NCBI GenBank assembly: GCA_958442925.1
Contig: CAUCIO010000002.1
Location: 1 to 39,616 of the forward strand
Source of the DNA: an uncultured Clostridium sp.
GTDB lineage: Bacteria > Bacillota > Clostridia > Lachnospirales > Lachnospiraceae
Direction: 5' to 3'
DNA length: 39,616 nt
Both the position numbers and the translations under genes were made by a program. The notes under the pieces are model-generated. The model saw only the letters and a program-made list of their open reading frames with translations, was not told the DNA's origin and did no database searches. Below are positions 28,627 to 37,463 of this stretch, piece by piece. Numbering within the stretch: position 1 is the first letter of the stretch; the number at the start of each line of letters is the position of its first letter.

Positions 28627-30546
28627 TTATTTCCCTACCGTCTCCTCCACAATCTCCCCCTCTATCATCTTCCCCCGCTCCACCTGATGGCGCAGCTTCC
28701 GGTTCTCCACCGTATCGAAAATAATGGAAAAGTCATAGTCTTCCGGGTAGAGCCTGTCGGCGGGCACGTGGAGCTTCACCCGCTTATGGTTAATATAAAT
28801 CTTCTTTCCAGGCAGCTGAACCCGCAGGACGCCTTTCTCATTCTCCGGCTGGCAGACGATTCCGATTTTTTTATCCGGCAGCACCATTACGCTGTCTCCC
28901 AGCTGGTACTTTGGCACTTTCGCCCCTGTTCCAGCTGTCTTTTTCGCCTTCTTGATTCCTCCCGTCCTCTCTTTTGCCAGGCGGTTTTCTGAAATCTGGC
29001 TTCTTAGCGCTTCCGGAAGCTCCTCTGAGCCATAGGCCGCCCTGGCCGCGTTCTTAAGCATTTCCTCTGGCATTCCCATTTTCCCCGCAATATAGAAGGC
29101 GCAGCTTTCTCCTGCCTCTCCGATGACCAGCTGATAGGTTGGCTTTAAGCTTTCCTTGTCAAAAGTCATTCTGGCGTTTAAAATGCCCGGAGTCCTGTCA
29201 GCGTACTGCTTCACCTCCGGATAATGGGTCGTTACCAGAAACAGCGCGCCGCTCTTTTTCAGCTCCTCTAAAATCGCCACGGCGATGCCCATGCCCTCCG
29301 CCGGATCTGTGCCGGATCCCAGCTCGTCCATGATTACCAGACTGTCTTTTCCCGCTTTCTTCAGGATATCCAGCACATTAGCAATGTGGGCGGAAAAGGT
29401 GGACAGATTCTCCGAGAGACTCTGCCCGTCTCCAATGTCGCAGAGGAAATTGGAGTTCATGCAGATATCCGCCTCTCTGCAGGCCGTGTGAAGGCCAGAT
29501 TGGGCCATCATACAGTTTAAAGCCACTGTTTTGATGGCTACCGTTTTTCCCCCTGTATTCGGCCCTGTGATAACAATGCCATTTACTCCTTCTCCCACAG
29601 AAAACTGCAGTGGAACACTGACTCCTTTCTCCATCAGCGGGTGACGTCCATCCTTCAGAACAATTTTCCTATCCAGATTGATGAACGGCTCTGTCCCGTC
29701 GTACCAAAAGCTCAGTTTTCCCCTTGAAAACATGAAATCCAGCTTTTCCATAGTGCGGACGTTCTGCTCCATGACTTCCTGGCAGTCGTACACAAATCCT
29801 GTCAGAACATAGAGAATGCGGAGCACCTCGTTTTCCTCCTCAATTTTTAACAGCTCCAGCGCTTCTGCATGGCGGGCCGCTGAGGCTGGTTCCAGGAAGA
29901 CGGTGCTTCCTGTGGCGGACTGTCCGATGACTGTGCCCTTAATCCTGTTTTTAAACTCCGCCTTTACCGGGATGCACATCCGGCCGTTTCTCATGGTGCT
30001 GAAGCTGTCCGCCATGTAGGCTTTATTAGCCCGGATCGCCGCGTCGGCCTTTTCCCTCATGGCCCGCTCCTCCCGCTCCATATCCATGCGGCAGGATTTC
30101 AGAAGTTTCGACGCGTTATCGTCCACCCGGCCGTTTCGGATCTGCTCATGGATAGGCGTTCTCAATGCCTCGCAGCTGTCCAGATTTTCCTCGTACCAGG
30201 CCATGGAAATGCCCGCGGCCTTTCCCCTGTTTAAATACTGCTTCATTCTGGACACGGCCGCCAGCGCCCGTTCCACGCCCTCCAGCTGTTCCGGCGTCAG
30301 GCATCCGCCGATCTCCGCCGTTTTCATCCACTCCTTCACGCCATCCAGTGACACGAGAGGCGGCTGTCCGTAAGCTTCCATCATTTTCTTAGCTTCCGTG
30401 GTCTCCCGAAGCCTTGCCCGCACTTTTGTCTCCTCCATCAAGGGGCCGGCTTCGTCAATCTCTTCTCTGGCCTGCTCAGTCAGAGCCAGTTCCTTCCATA
30501 TTTCTTTTATTTTATTAAATTCTAATACTGCTTCTGTATCTGCCAT
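28627..30546 (-). CDS. MutS2-like ATPase without the Smr nuclease domain
   Basis: 639 residues. A MutS core/lever region (about 100-300) precedes the ATPase: Walker A GPNTGGKT (328-335), SLSENLSTFSAH (376-387), Walker B LVIMDELGSGTDP (403-415), TTHYPEVK (439-446). MutS2 proteins have about 785 residues and end in KOW and Smr domains. Here a KOW-like segment (QLGDSVMVLPDKKIGIVCQPENEKGVLRVQLPGKKIYI) is present, but Smr is replaced by about 45 unrelated residues. MutS2 acts on recombination intermediates and on collided ribosomes; losing Smr removes the nuclease step. AAGGAG precedes the ATG. Confidence 0.88.
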   Translation of the reverse strand: MADTEAVLEFNKIKEIWKELALTEQAREEIDEAGPLMEETKVRARLRETTEAKKMMEAYGQPPLVSLDGVKEWMKTAEIGGCLTPEQLEGVERALAAVSRMKQYLNRGKAAGISMAWYEENLDSCEALRTPIHEQIRNGRVDDNASKLLKSCRMDMEREERAMREKADAAIRANKAYMADSFSTMRNGRMCIPVKAEFKNRIKGTVIGQSATGSTVFLEPASAARHAEALELLKIEEENEVLRILYVLTGFVYDCQEVMEQNVRTMEKLDFMFSRGKLSFWYDGTEPFINLDRKIVLKDGRHPLMEKGVSVPLQFSVGEGVNGIVITGPNTGGKTVAIKTVALNCMMAQSGLHTACREADICMNSNFLCDIGDGQSLSENLSTFSAHIANVLDILKKAGKDSLVIMDELGSGTDPAEGMGIAVAILEELKKSGALFLVTTHYPEVKQYADRTPGILNARMTFDKESLKPTYQLVIGEAGESCAFYIAGKMGMPEEMLKNAARAAYGSEELPEALRSQISENRLAKERTGGIKKAKKTAGTGAKVPKYQLGDSVMVLPDKKIGIVCQPENEKGVLRVQLPGKKIYINHKRVKLHVPADRLYPEDYDFSIIFDTVENRKLRHQVERGKMIEGEIVEETVGK

Positions 30547-30797
30547 TTAAAATACTCCTTTTTCTGCTTTCTTCTTTAAATGATTATCTCCTTATCCTCT
30601 CCCAAAGACGCGAAAACGCAGCTTCTGCCTGACTCAGACAAAACCTGCGTTTTCCTTTTCTTATCTCTTCATTCTCCACATAGAAAGCACGCCGTTTTCC
30701 AGCGCGGGATCTCAAACGGTCTGGGGAGGACAAAGCACAGAGCGCGCAAATACGCGCATTCCGCATGTTTGACTCATAGAAAAATTTCCCTGGAAGC
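30547..30797. other. Noncoding stretch upstream of mutS2-like gene, with a strong hairpin
   Basis: A hairpin at 30612-30654 (AAAACGCAG 30613-30621 with CTGCGTTTT 30645-30653, extended inside) has a T-rich tail on the plus strand. Another GC-rich hairpin (GAGCGCGCAAATACGCGC) lies near 30738-30756. I see no gene; the promoter of the mutS2-like gene must lie here but is not clear. Confidence 0.5.
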
Positions 30798-31080
30798 AAA
30801 AAGGACGTATCGCCAAACTGAGCAATACGTCCTGAGCCTCCCATCTCCCAAATCCTTTGATTCGCTTCGATAAGATTCATCTATTTCAGTGTATATATCT
30901 GTCTGCAGGCAGAAACAACCGGTAGCAATTACCGGAAAAGGGGTACACGAAACAAAGAATATGCCAAAACACATCCCTATATCGAACGTATATCTCCCTT
31001 CTCTATGAAGTTTAGTTGTTCTCGGTCTTTTCAGAACCTGCCGACATCAACACACCTGCCTTTTCTTAATTTTCTGTATG
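30798..31080 (-). ncRNA. Orphan structured RNA of about 280 nt
   Basis: A transcript defined by a perfect promoter (31087-31115) and a terminator (30798-30832: GGACGTATTGC with GCGATACGTCC, then five T). It has no credible coding frame. The segment GTGTGTTGATGTCGGCAGG near the 5' end can pair with CCTGCAGACAGATATATACAC about 150 nt later, enclosing several hairpins (for example CCGGTA-ATTGC-TACCGG). The long closing helix with an open interior recalls 6S RNA, but the length is greater and I cannot confirm the family. Confidence 0.6.
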
Positions 31081-31086
31081 CCGGTT

Positions 31087-31115
31087 ATTATAGCGAAGAG
31101 AATACGGTCTGTCAA
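31087..31115 (-). promoter_or_regulatory. Consensus sigma-A promoter of the orphan RNA
   Basis: Minus strand TTGACA (31110-31115), 17-bp spacer, TATAAT (31087-31092): an exact match to the consensus at both boxes and in spacing. Confidence 0.88.
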
Positions 31116-31236
31116 GAGGGGAAACTGGTATTTATATGCATGTCTTCAATGGCTTTTATATAACAAAACCTACATCTCACTGCCGCAGAATATATATTCC
31201 ATCTATAGGCATTATCTTTTTATAGATAATAGTGAT

Positions 31237-31264
31237 TAGACAAGCTTATTGCGAATGATATACT
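31237..31264 (+). promoter_or_regulatory. Promoter of the epimerase-phnDCE operon
   Basis: TAGACA (31237-31242), 16-bp spacer, TATACT (31259-31264). Just upstream are overlapping inverted repeats (ATCTATA/TATAGAT, 31201-31227; ATTATCT/AGATAAT, 31211-31230) that could bind a regulator. Confidence 0.6.
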
Positions 31265-31301
31265 AAAATCATATCACTTTATTGAGGAGGATTACATAAT
31301 T

Positions 31302-32108
31302 ATGAGGGGTGCAGAACAGGCTGCTAAAATTGCACTGAGCAGCCGATACAGCCTGGAAGCGGAGCAATTGATCGCTTTCGCCCGTGAACACGAACTGGAT
31401 GGAATTGAATACACCATACAGTCTGAAGCAAAAGAGGATCTGGACAGGGAATTTTCCAATATGCAAAAGCTCGCTGATTCTGGAATCGAAATCCGTTACC
31501 ATTTCCAGTTTCGGAAAGTGGAACCAGCACATAAGGATCCGGAATTCGCAGCAAAATCTGTGGCATATTACAAAGACTGTATTGATGCCGTAAACAGACT
31601 TGGCGGAACACACATCATCGTACATCTCTGTTTAGGCTATCGGTACAAAATGGAAGAAATGAGTTTCGAACATGCCCGTGAGAACCTAAAAGAAATTGTT
31701 GCTTATGCCAGAGAAAAAGGAGTTACTGTCTGTCTGGAAAACTTAACATTTGGATACACCAATACGCCTGAGCAATTTTTAAGCCTGATTCAGTCATCTG
31801 GCGCTTCTGCGAACATTGATATAGGACATGCCATTGCTTCTCCTATTGTAACTGAACATAAAATCTCAGTTGAAAATTTCATGGAGCAGATGCTTCCATA
31901 CACAGTAAGCGCTCATATTTACAACATAGAAGTAACTGATGAAGAAAAAAGGAGAGCTTACCACGTCTGCCCGGAAAAAGATGAGGATATTGAAAGCAGA
32001 ATAAAAATTCTGGAAAATAGTAATTGCAGCTGGTGGCTAATTGAACTGGGGGATCCAGAGGAAATCTTAAAAACAAAAAAAATCATCGAATCCATTTGCA
32101 GCCGATAA
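31302..32108 (+). CDS. Xylose isomerase-like TIM barrel (sugar phosphate isomerase/epimerase family)
   Basis: 268 residues of the AP endonuclease 2/xylose isomerase-like fold. Metal-ligand positions are visible in VCLENLTFGY (Glu), NIDIGHA (Asp, His) and SAHIYNIE (His), ending with a family-like WWLIELGDPEEILKTK (Glu). The reaction is unknown. It is first in an operon with phnD, phnC and phnE, so it may act on the imported phosphonate/phosphite or on a sugar made from it. GAGGAGG lies 11 nt before the ATG. Confidence 0.82.
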   Translation: MRGAEQAAKIALSSRYSLEAEQLIAFAREHELDGIEYTIQSEAKEDLDREFSNMQKLADSGIEIRYHFQFRKVEPAHKDPEFAAKSVAYYKDCIDAVNRLGGTHIIVHLCLGYRYKMEEMSFEHARENLKEIVAYAREKGVTVCLENLTFGYTNTPEQFLSLIQSSGASANIDIGHAIASPIVTEHKISVENFMEQMLPYTVSAHIYNIEVTDEEKRRAYHVCPEKDEDIESRIKILENSNCSWWLIELGDPEEILKTKKIIESICSR

Positions 32109-32169
32109 TATTGTCTGTAAAACACTAATTTTTCTAAAAATCGAAATAATATAAAAGGAGAAGATAAAC

Positions 32170-33147
32170 ATGAAATTTTCATTCAAAAAACTGCTCGCTG
32201 CAGGTTTATGCGCTGCAGCCTTAACAGCAGCCCTGTCTGGGTGTAGCACTAAGGAAACGAAAACAGAGGAGACTGTTGCTGCGACAGAAAGCATCCAGGA
32301 GACAACTGCTGCTGCGACAGAAGCCGTAGATGCTGCTGAAAAATATAAGGATGTGGTTATCAAAATCGGAGCTACTCCTGGTGAGGATATTCAGAAAAGA
32401 AGAGATGAATACAAGGCATTCCAGACCTATCTGGAAAAGCAGACTGGCCTTAAATCTGAAATCTTTATTGCTACAGACTATGCCAGTGTTGTAGAAGCCA
32501 TGAGAGCCGGAGAAGTAGATGTAGCGCTGTATGGTCCCCTTTCCTATGTTCTTGCAGCAGATGTGGCAAACGCAGAAGTATTTGCCACTGACTATAAAGA
32601 GAGTACAGGAAAATTTTATGAGGCATATATTATTACGCAGCCTGACAGCGGTATCGAGACAATCGCCGATTTAAAGGGAAAAAGCTTTGCGTTTGTGGAT
32701 CCTGCCTCTACAGGCGGCCATTTAATTCCTAAGAAAGAAATGATCCAGAATGGAATCGATCCGGACAAAGACCTGGCTTCCACTATTTTTGCCGGCGGCC
32801 ACGACGCCTCTGCCCTTGCTGTCAAAAACAGGAGTGTTGATGCAGCGGCTATCGTAAAACATATGTATGAGAAGCTGATGAAAGAAGGAATCATTACAGA
32901 AGAGGACGTGAAAATCATCCATACCTCCGAACCATTCCCATCCGGAGCATGGGCATTCAGACCTGACCTTGATGAAGGACTCAAGGAAATCATTAAGGAC
33001 GCTGTTATCAACATTCCTGAATCTGAGCTTGAGGGACTGAAAAGTTTCATGGGATCCACAGAGAAATACGAGCCTGCTGTAGATTCTGACTGGGATCCTC
33101 TCAGAGAGGCAGCAGAGCTTATTAACCTTGATTTAACCAAACAGTAA
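32170..33147 (+). CDS. phnD: Phosphonate/phosphite ABC transporter, substrate-binding lipoprotein
   Basis: 325 residues. A lipoprotein signal peptide (MKFSFKKLLAAGLCAAALTAALSGC) ends at lipobox Cys25, followed by a Thr/Glu linker. The PhnD fold shows IKIGATPGEDIQKRRDEYKAFQTYLEKQTG, VVEAMRAGEVDVALYGPLSYVLA and GKSFAFVDPASTGGHLIPK. It captures phosphonates, phosphite or phosphate outside the membrane. AAAGGAG precedes the ATG; it lies 61 nt after the TIM-barrel gene. Confidence 0.93.
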   Translation: MKFSFKKLLAAGLCAAALTAALSGCSTKETKTEETVAATESIQETTAAATEAVDAAEKYKDVVIKIGATPGEDIQKRRDEYKAFQTYLEKQTGLKSEIFIATDYASVVEAMRAGEVDVALYGPLSYVLAADVANAEVFATDYKESTGKFYEAYIITQPDSGIETIADLKGKSFAFVDPASTGGHLIPKKEMIQNGIDPDKDLASTIFAGGHDASALAVKNRSVDAAAIVKHMYEKLMKEGIITEEDVKIIHTSEPFPSGAWAFRPDLDEGLKEIIKDAVINIPESELEGLKSFMGSTEKYEPAVDSDWDPLREAAELINLDLTKQ

Positions 33148-33157
33148 GGAACGCAGC

Positions 33158-33916
33158 ATGATAAGTATTAAAAATCTCTCGAAAGAATACAGCGGAAACG
33201 TACATGCATTAAACAATGTTAATCTCGATATTCCAAAAGGCGATTTTGTAATGCTTTTAGGATCCAGCGGAGCAGGGAAATCAACCCTGCTCCGTTGTAT
33301 AAACGGATTAACTGAGCCCAGCAGCGGAGAAATCTGTTTTGACAATATAAAAGCAGAAGATAAAAAAAGTATACGCTACATCAGAAAAAATACAGGTATG
33401 ATATTTCAGGCCTTTAACATTGTAAACCGATTGAGCGTACTTCAAAATGTCCTCTGCGGCCGCCTTGCTTACAACAGCAGTTTTCTGACCTGTCTGAAGC
33501 TGTTTAAAAAAAGTGATATTAACCTTGCTGTAGAAGCCTTGGAGCGAGTCGGCCTTTCCGATAAAATCTACAGCCGGGCTGACCAGCTCAGCGGCGGACA
33601 GCGTCAGCGCGTTGGTATTGCCAGAGCTCTGGTCCAACAGCCCCAGGTGATTCTGGCAGACGAGCCAGTGGCCAGTCTTGATCCTGTTTCAGCTGCTCAG
33701 ATCCTTGACATTCTCAGGGAAATCAATGAAAAAGAAAAAATCACTACAATCATAAGCATTCACAATACTCACCTCGCATTGAAATATGCAAAACGAATTG
33801 TAGGACTTCAGCACGGAAAAATAGTATTTGATAAAGATATTTCTTTATTAAAGGAAAATGATATTTCTTTGATTTACGAAGGAGATAAAAGCATTGAAAA
33901 TGAATCCTCAGTCTAA
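33158..33916 (+). CDS. phnC: Phosphonate ABC transporter ATPase
   Basis: 252 residues. Walker A GSSGAGKST (35-43), signature LSGGQRQRVGIARAL, Walker B VILADEPVASLD, and H-loop IISIHN. The YSGNVHALNNVNLDIPKGD N-terminus and the Q-loop MIFQAFNIVNRLSVLQNVLCGRL are typical of PhnC. It lies 10 nt after phnD. Confidence 0.94.
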   Translation: MISIKNLSKEYSGNVHALNNVNLDIPKGDFVMLLGSSGAGKSTLLRCINGLTEPSSGEICFDNIKAEDKKSIRYIRKNTGMIFQAFNIVNRLSVLQNVLCGRLAYNSSFLTCLKLFKKSDINLAVEALERVGLSDKIYSRADQLSGGQRQRVGIARALVQQPQVILADEPVASLDPVSAAQILDILREINEKEKITTIISIHNTHLALKYAKRIVGLQHGKIVFDKDISLLKENDISLIYEGDKSIENESSV

Positions 33917-34712
33917 AGACAGCTATAATTTTGTTTTAAGTAAAAAGTTACAAATAAAAGGCATAGCTAAAAGACTTGTTTTTGTGTCTTTGATTCTTCT
34001 CATCATTTACTGGTGCTATGCCTCTACTAATTTTAATCTGGCAAAGTTAAGATCCGGTTTTGGCGGAATCATAGATATCGTCAGCAGAATGCTCCCGCCA
34101 AGCCTCTCTATCCTTCCGGATATGATAGCGCCGACCATTGAAACCGTACAGATATCTATTTGCGGAACTATCCTGGCAATCCTGTTTTCCCTTCCCCTGG
34201 GATTTTTTGCAGCTGCCAACATTACGCCAAATAAGCTCTTCTACAGTGTAAGCAGATTCTTGTTAAACGCTGCACGGGCTATTCCAGACATGATTTTTGC
34301 CCTTATTTTCGTTGCCGCAGTAGGTTTAGGACCTTTCCCCGGAACCCTTGCTATCGGGTTCAGCTCCTGCGGAATGCTGGGAAAATTTTTTGCAGATACC
34401 ATCGAAAATATTGACTCCGGCGTTTTAGAAGCTCTCCAGGCTACCGGAGCCGGAAAAATGCAGATTTTAGTGTATGCTGTCCTGCCCCAGGTTATGCCGG
34501 AATTTATCTCTCTTTCCCTGTTCCGATGGGAAATGAACTTTCGAGCTTCAACCATTCTTGGAATTGTGGGAGCCGGCGGTATTGGATTTGAACTTTTAGC
34601 TGCTATGAGGTTATTTAATTACAAAGAAATGACCACCATCCTGATTATTATTCTGGTTATTGTTTCTCTTGTTGACTTTATATCCTCAAGCATCCGCAAA
34701 AAAATCATATAA
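33894..34712 (+). CDS. phnE: Phosphonate ABC transporter permease
   Basis: 272 residues with six predicted membrane segments (for example LVFVSLILLIIYWCY, ICGTILAILFSLPLGFFAA, MIFALIFVAAVGLG, TTILIIILVIVSLVDFI) and the permease EAA-type loop EALQATGAGKMQILVYAVLPQVMPEF. The start is probably TTG at 33894, since GGAG lies 9 nt before it; ATG at 33900 is the alternative. It overlaps the end of phnC by 23 nt. Confidence 0.93.
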   Translation: MKMNPQSKDSYNFVLSKKLQIKGIAKRLVFVSLILLIIYWCYASTNFNLAKLRSGFGGIIDIVSRMLPPSLSILPDMIAPTIETVQISICGTILAILFSLPLGFFAAANITPNKLFYSVSRFLLNAARAIPDMIFALIFVAAVGLGPFPGTLAIGFSSCGMLGKFFADTIENIDSGVLEALQATGAGKMQILVYAVLPQVMPEFISLSLFRWEMNFRASTILGIVGAGGIGFELLAAMRLFNYKEMTTILIIILVIVSLVDFISSSIRKKII

Positions 34713-34748
34713 ACTCTGATGGGTCTTCCTTTTTAATTACAATCTGCA

Positions 34749-34795
34749 AAATCGACCGTTTTTTGACGATAAACTAGTCAAAAAACGGTCGATTT
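34749..34795. terminator. Bidirectional terminator between phnE and the cysteine desulfidase gene
   Basis: A perfect 19-bp inverted repeat (34749-34767 with 34777-34795), 9-nt loop, with A/T runs on both flanks, between two converging genes. Confidence 0.9.
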
Positions 34796-34805
34796 CTTCT
34801 ATGCA

Positions 34806-36104
34806 CTAATCCCCAATCATAATCTTTATAATCGTATCATTGGTAGCCCGCATTCCCTCTCTGGCCACTCTTCCCGTATTGCTGATGGTCTCGTCTGCGT
34901 CCTCTCCGATAATACCGTCTCCGCTGAGGAATTTCTCGCCATCAGAGTTCATACGGCAGCCCATGATTCCCGCCTCCACAGCCATGGCAATCTTTCCTGC
35001 ACAGGAAGGCTTGGCTCCGTCGCAGATCATGCCTGGAGTAACGGCCAGAGTATTGCTGACAGTCCGGCATACGGCCTCGAAGTCTCCGCCCTTTAAGTAG
35101 GCAATTCCCGCTCCTGCCCCGGCCCCGGCGCTGACAGCTCCGCAGAAGGCTGAGAGACGGCCGATTGGCGTTTTCTGGTAGATCGCTGTCAGATTGGACA
35201 GCGCTAATGCACGGTAGGTCTTCTCTTCTCCGGCGCGCAGATGTTCTGCATAGACCAGCACTGGAACAGAAACTGTAATACCCTGATTGCCGCTTCCGGA
35301 ATTAATGACTACAGGCAGTTCACAGCCATCCATTCTGGCATCGGATCCAGCTGCGGCCATAGCCCTGGCCAGAATAGAGATATCTGTGTCAGAATCAGCT
35401 TTCTGGCCTTCCACGCAGGAAGCCAGGCTCTTCCCTACATTAGCGCCGTAGGAATGAGTCATACCCTCTTTTGCAATCGCCATGTTGCAGCTGGCCTGAA
35501 GCTTTAACGCCTGCTTTAAATCGTCTAAGTCTGCCGTATTAATGAAATCCCAGATTCCCTCCATGGAAAGGCAGGAGCGGTCTGTCAGCCCCTTCTCCGA
35601 CTCTCCCTCCACCTTTACCTCTTTTTTCACCACGCCGTTTTTCTCAATGAGAACCACGTTTGTATGGTAATTGGCAATCCTCACTCTGGACCAGTCCTCA
35701 CCTTTGTACATGGTAATCAGGATTTCAAACATGAGACCATTGTCAATGTGCTCCACCCTGATTTCTGTACTGTCCAGATATGCTTTGATTGCCTGTATCT
35801 GCTCTTCCGATACCTGGGAAAGTACCTCCAGCTCTTTTTCTGCCTCTCCGGCCACGATCCCGGCAGCTACAGCCGCTGCAATCCCCTTCATATGCCCTGT
35901 ATTGGGAACTATCACCGACTTGACATTTTTAAGAATACTTCCGCTGACTCCTACTGTCACCCGGTCCGGAAGCACGCCCAGCTCCTGTCTGGCCACAGCC
36001 GCCCCATAGGCCAGGGCAATCGGCTCTGTACATCCCATAGCCGGAATCAGCTCCTCCTTCAAAATATTCATATAAGCCTGATATCTGCTGTCTGTTCGTT
36101 CCAT
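34806..36104 (-). CDS. L-cysteine desulfidase / UPF0597 (YhaM, CyuA) family
   Basis: 432 residues, the family length. Diagnostic segments: MGCTEPIALAYGAAVAR (Cys24), VGVSGSILKNVKSVIVPNTG, VVINSGSGNQGITVSVPV and VTPGMICDGAKPSCAGKIAMAVEAGI; the cysteines bind the [4Fe-4S] cluster. These enzymes break L-cysteine to pyruvate, ammonia and sulfide; some relatives act on serine. The gene is divergent from a LysR regulator that may control it, with a 467-bp gap. GGAAGG lies before the ATG. Confidence 0.88.
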   Translation of the reverse strand: MERTDSRYQAYMNILKEELIPAMGCTEPIALAYGAAVARQELGVLPDRVTVGVSGSILKNVKSVIVPNTGHMKGIAAAVAAGIVAGEAEKELEVLSQVSEEQIQAIKAYLDSTEIRVEHIDNGLMFEILITMYKGEDWSRVRIANYHTNVVLIEKNGVVKKEVKVEGESEKGLTDRSCLSMEGIWDFINTADLDDLKQALKLQASCNMAIAKEGMTHSYGANVGKSLASCVEGQKADSDTDISILARAMAAAGSDARMDGCELPVVINSGSGNQGITVSVPVLVYAEHLRAGEEKTYRALALSNLTAIYQKTPIGRLSAFCGAVSAGAGAGAGIAYLKGGDFEAVCRTVSNTLAVTPGMICDGAKPSCAGKIAMAVEAGIMGCRMNSDGEKFLSGDGIIGEDADETISNTGRVAREGMRATNDTIIKIMIGD

Positions 36105-36186
36105 GCTTCCTTCCCTCTTTCCCTTTTCTACCTTAAATTTTTTAATCGCTGTCTGATAGCCTAAGGCTGGATTTTCACGCCCTTCA

Positions 36187-36212
36187 AAGAGCAGAAAAGT
36201 TTTCCTGCTCTT
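36187..36212 (-). promoter_or_regulatory. Hairpin in the leader of the cysteine desulfidase gene
   Basis: AAGAGCAG (36187-36194) pairs with CTGCTCTT (36205-36212), with AAAA/TTTT continuing inside. There is no clear T-run on the minus strand, so attenuation is only a guess. Confidence 0.45.
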
Positions 36213-36266
36213 CTCTACGATTTACTGTTTTATGCCATTCCGGGCAAATATACATATTCCACAGCG

Positions 36267-36437
36267 AGAAAATTCTATGGTTTACGTGATAATGGCGAGG
36301 CTTTCGCAGGGAAGCTCGCGCTAATTTCCGTCACCGAGCGAAGTGTTTGAGCCGTAAGGCGAGTTTTCGCGAATGGCGGATAACAGATGCGCGAGCTGAG
36401 CAGAAAACGCAGCCAATCACAAAACCGTAGATTTTCT
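36267..36437. repeat. MITE-like element with imperfect terminal inverted repeats
   Basis: The left end 36267-36290 (AGAAAATTCTATGG...) and the complement of the right end 36416-36437 (AGAAAATCTACGG...) match over about 19 of 24 positions with two short gaps. Inside, AGCTCGCGC (36313-36321) is an exact complement of GCGCGAGCT (36390-36398). The interior is GC-rich, unlike its AT-rich flanks. No reading frame is seen. It could be a non-autonomous mobile element or a structured RNA. Confidence 0.5.
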
Positions 36438-36571
36438 TGATCTCTTCTTAAAACTATTATAGTATAGAGACATTAGAATGTAAAATTTAATGTTTTAAAG
36501 AAATCATTTAATATTTTTAAAATATAATTTTTATCCCCTGATGAAAAAAGGACGAAAGGATAGGAGAACAT

Positions 36572-37456
36572 ATGGAATTTCGGGAAATTGCCACTTTTCT
36601 GCAGGCGGCGCAGCTGAAAAGCTTCTCAAAGGCTGCCAAAAAACTGAATTATTCCCAGGGAACCGTGACAATCCAGATTAAAAATCTGGAGGAGGAACTG
36701 GGAGTCCGTCTGTTTGACAGGATTGGCAAGCAGATCAGCCTGACAGGAAAAGGCGAACAGTTCTATCAATATGCCGTCACCCTGATGAAAAATATGGAGG
36801 AGATCAAGTGCTCTCTCTCAGACACGAGAGAATTGACAGGCAGCCTGGCTCTGGGAACCATTGAATCGCTCTGCTCCTCCCTGCTTCCGCCGATTCTTTC
36901 AGAATATCATCGGCGTTTTCCCCAGGTGAATGTAAGCGTTGTCATTGATTCTCCCAGGGCTCTGCTAGATAAGCTCCATGATAATTCATTGGATATTGTA
37001 TACTTCTTAGATAAGCGAATCTCTGACAGAAGATGGGTCAAGGTATTAGAGGAACCGGAAGAGATTGTGTTCGCAGCTTCATCGGATCATCCTCTGGCAG
37101 GCCGCTCTGACCTTAAGCTGGACGAAGTCATTTCCCATCCCTTTCTTCTCACAGAAAAGGCAGCCAGCTACCGTCATATTTTAGATCAGTATCTGGCTGC
37201 CTATGGAAAGCAGATCCGGCCTTTTCTGGAGATTGGAAATACAGATTTTATTGTCCACATGCTGGGTGAAAACACCGGTGTCTCCCTGCTCCCCTTCTTT
37301 TCTGTCCGCCAGGATATTGAAGCAGGCCGCCTGGCCGCCCTGGATGTAAGAGATTTTCATATGCAGATCTGGCGTCAGATCGTATACCACAAGGATAAAT
37401 GGATGACAGGGGAAATGGAGGAATTTCTGAAGCTGGCAGGAGCGAATCAAATATAA
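36572..37456 (+). CDS. LysR-family transcriptional regulator
   Basis: 294 residues. The N-terminal winged helix reads MEFREIATFLQAAQLKSFSKAAKKLNYSQGTVTIQIKNLEEELGVRLFDRIGKQISLTGKG. The effector domain starts near 90 (GSLALGTIESLCSSLLPPIL). It is divergent from the cysteine desulfidase gene, the usual arrangement for LysR regulators and their target, so control by a cysteine-related signal is inferred. GAAAGGATAGGAG precedes the ATG. Confidence 0.93.
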   Translation: MEFREIATFLQAAQLKSFSKAAKKLNYSQGTVTIQIKNLEEELGVRLFDRIGKQISLTGKGEQFYQYAVTLMKNMEEIKCSLSDTRELTGSLALGTIESLCSSLLPPILSEYHRRFPQVNVSVVIDSPRALLDKLHDNSLDIVYFLDKRISDRRWVKVLEEPEEIVFAASSDHPLAGRSDLKLDEVISHPFLLTEKAASYRHILDQYLAAYGKQIRPFLEIGNTDFIVHMLGENTGVSLLPFFSVRQDIEAGRLAALDVRDFHMQIWRQIVYHKDKWMTGEMEEFLKLAGANQI

Positions 37457-37463
37457 CATGCAA

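Noticed and set aside
30584..30880. 98-codon minus-strand frame
   Set aside because: It would cross the terminator at 30798-30832 and a second hairpin at 30612-30654; codon use is poor and no ribosome site is seen.
30798..31080. Naming the orphan RNA as 6S RNA
   Set aside because: Only the general outline fits; the length is too great and I could not identify the conserved central bubble, so no family name is given.
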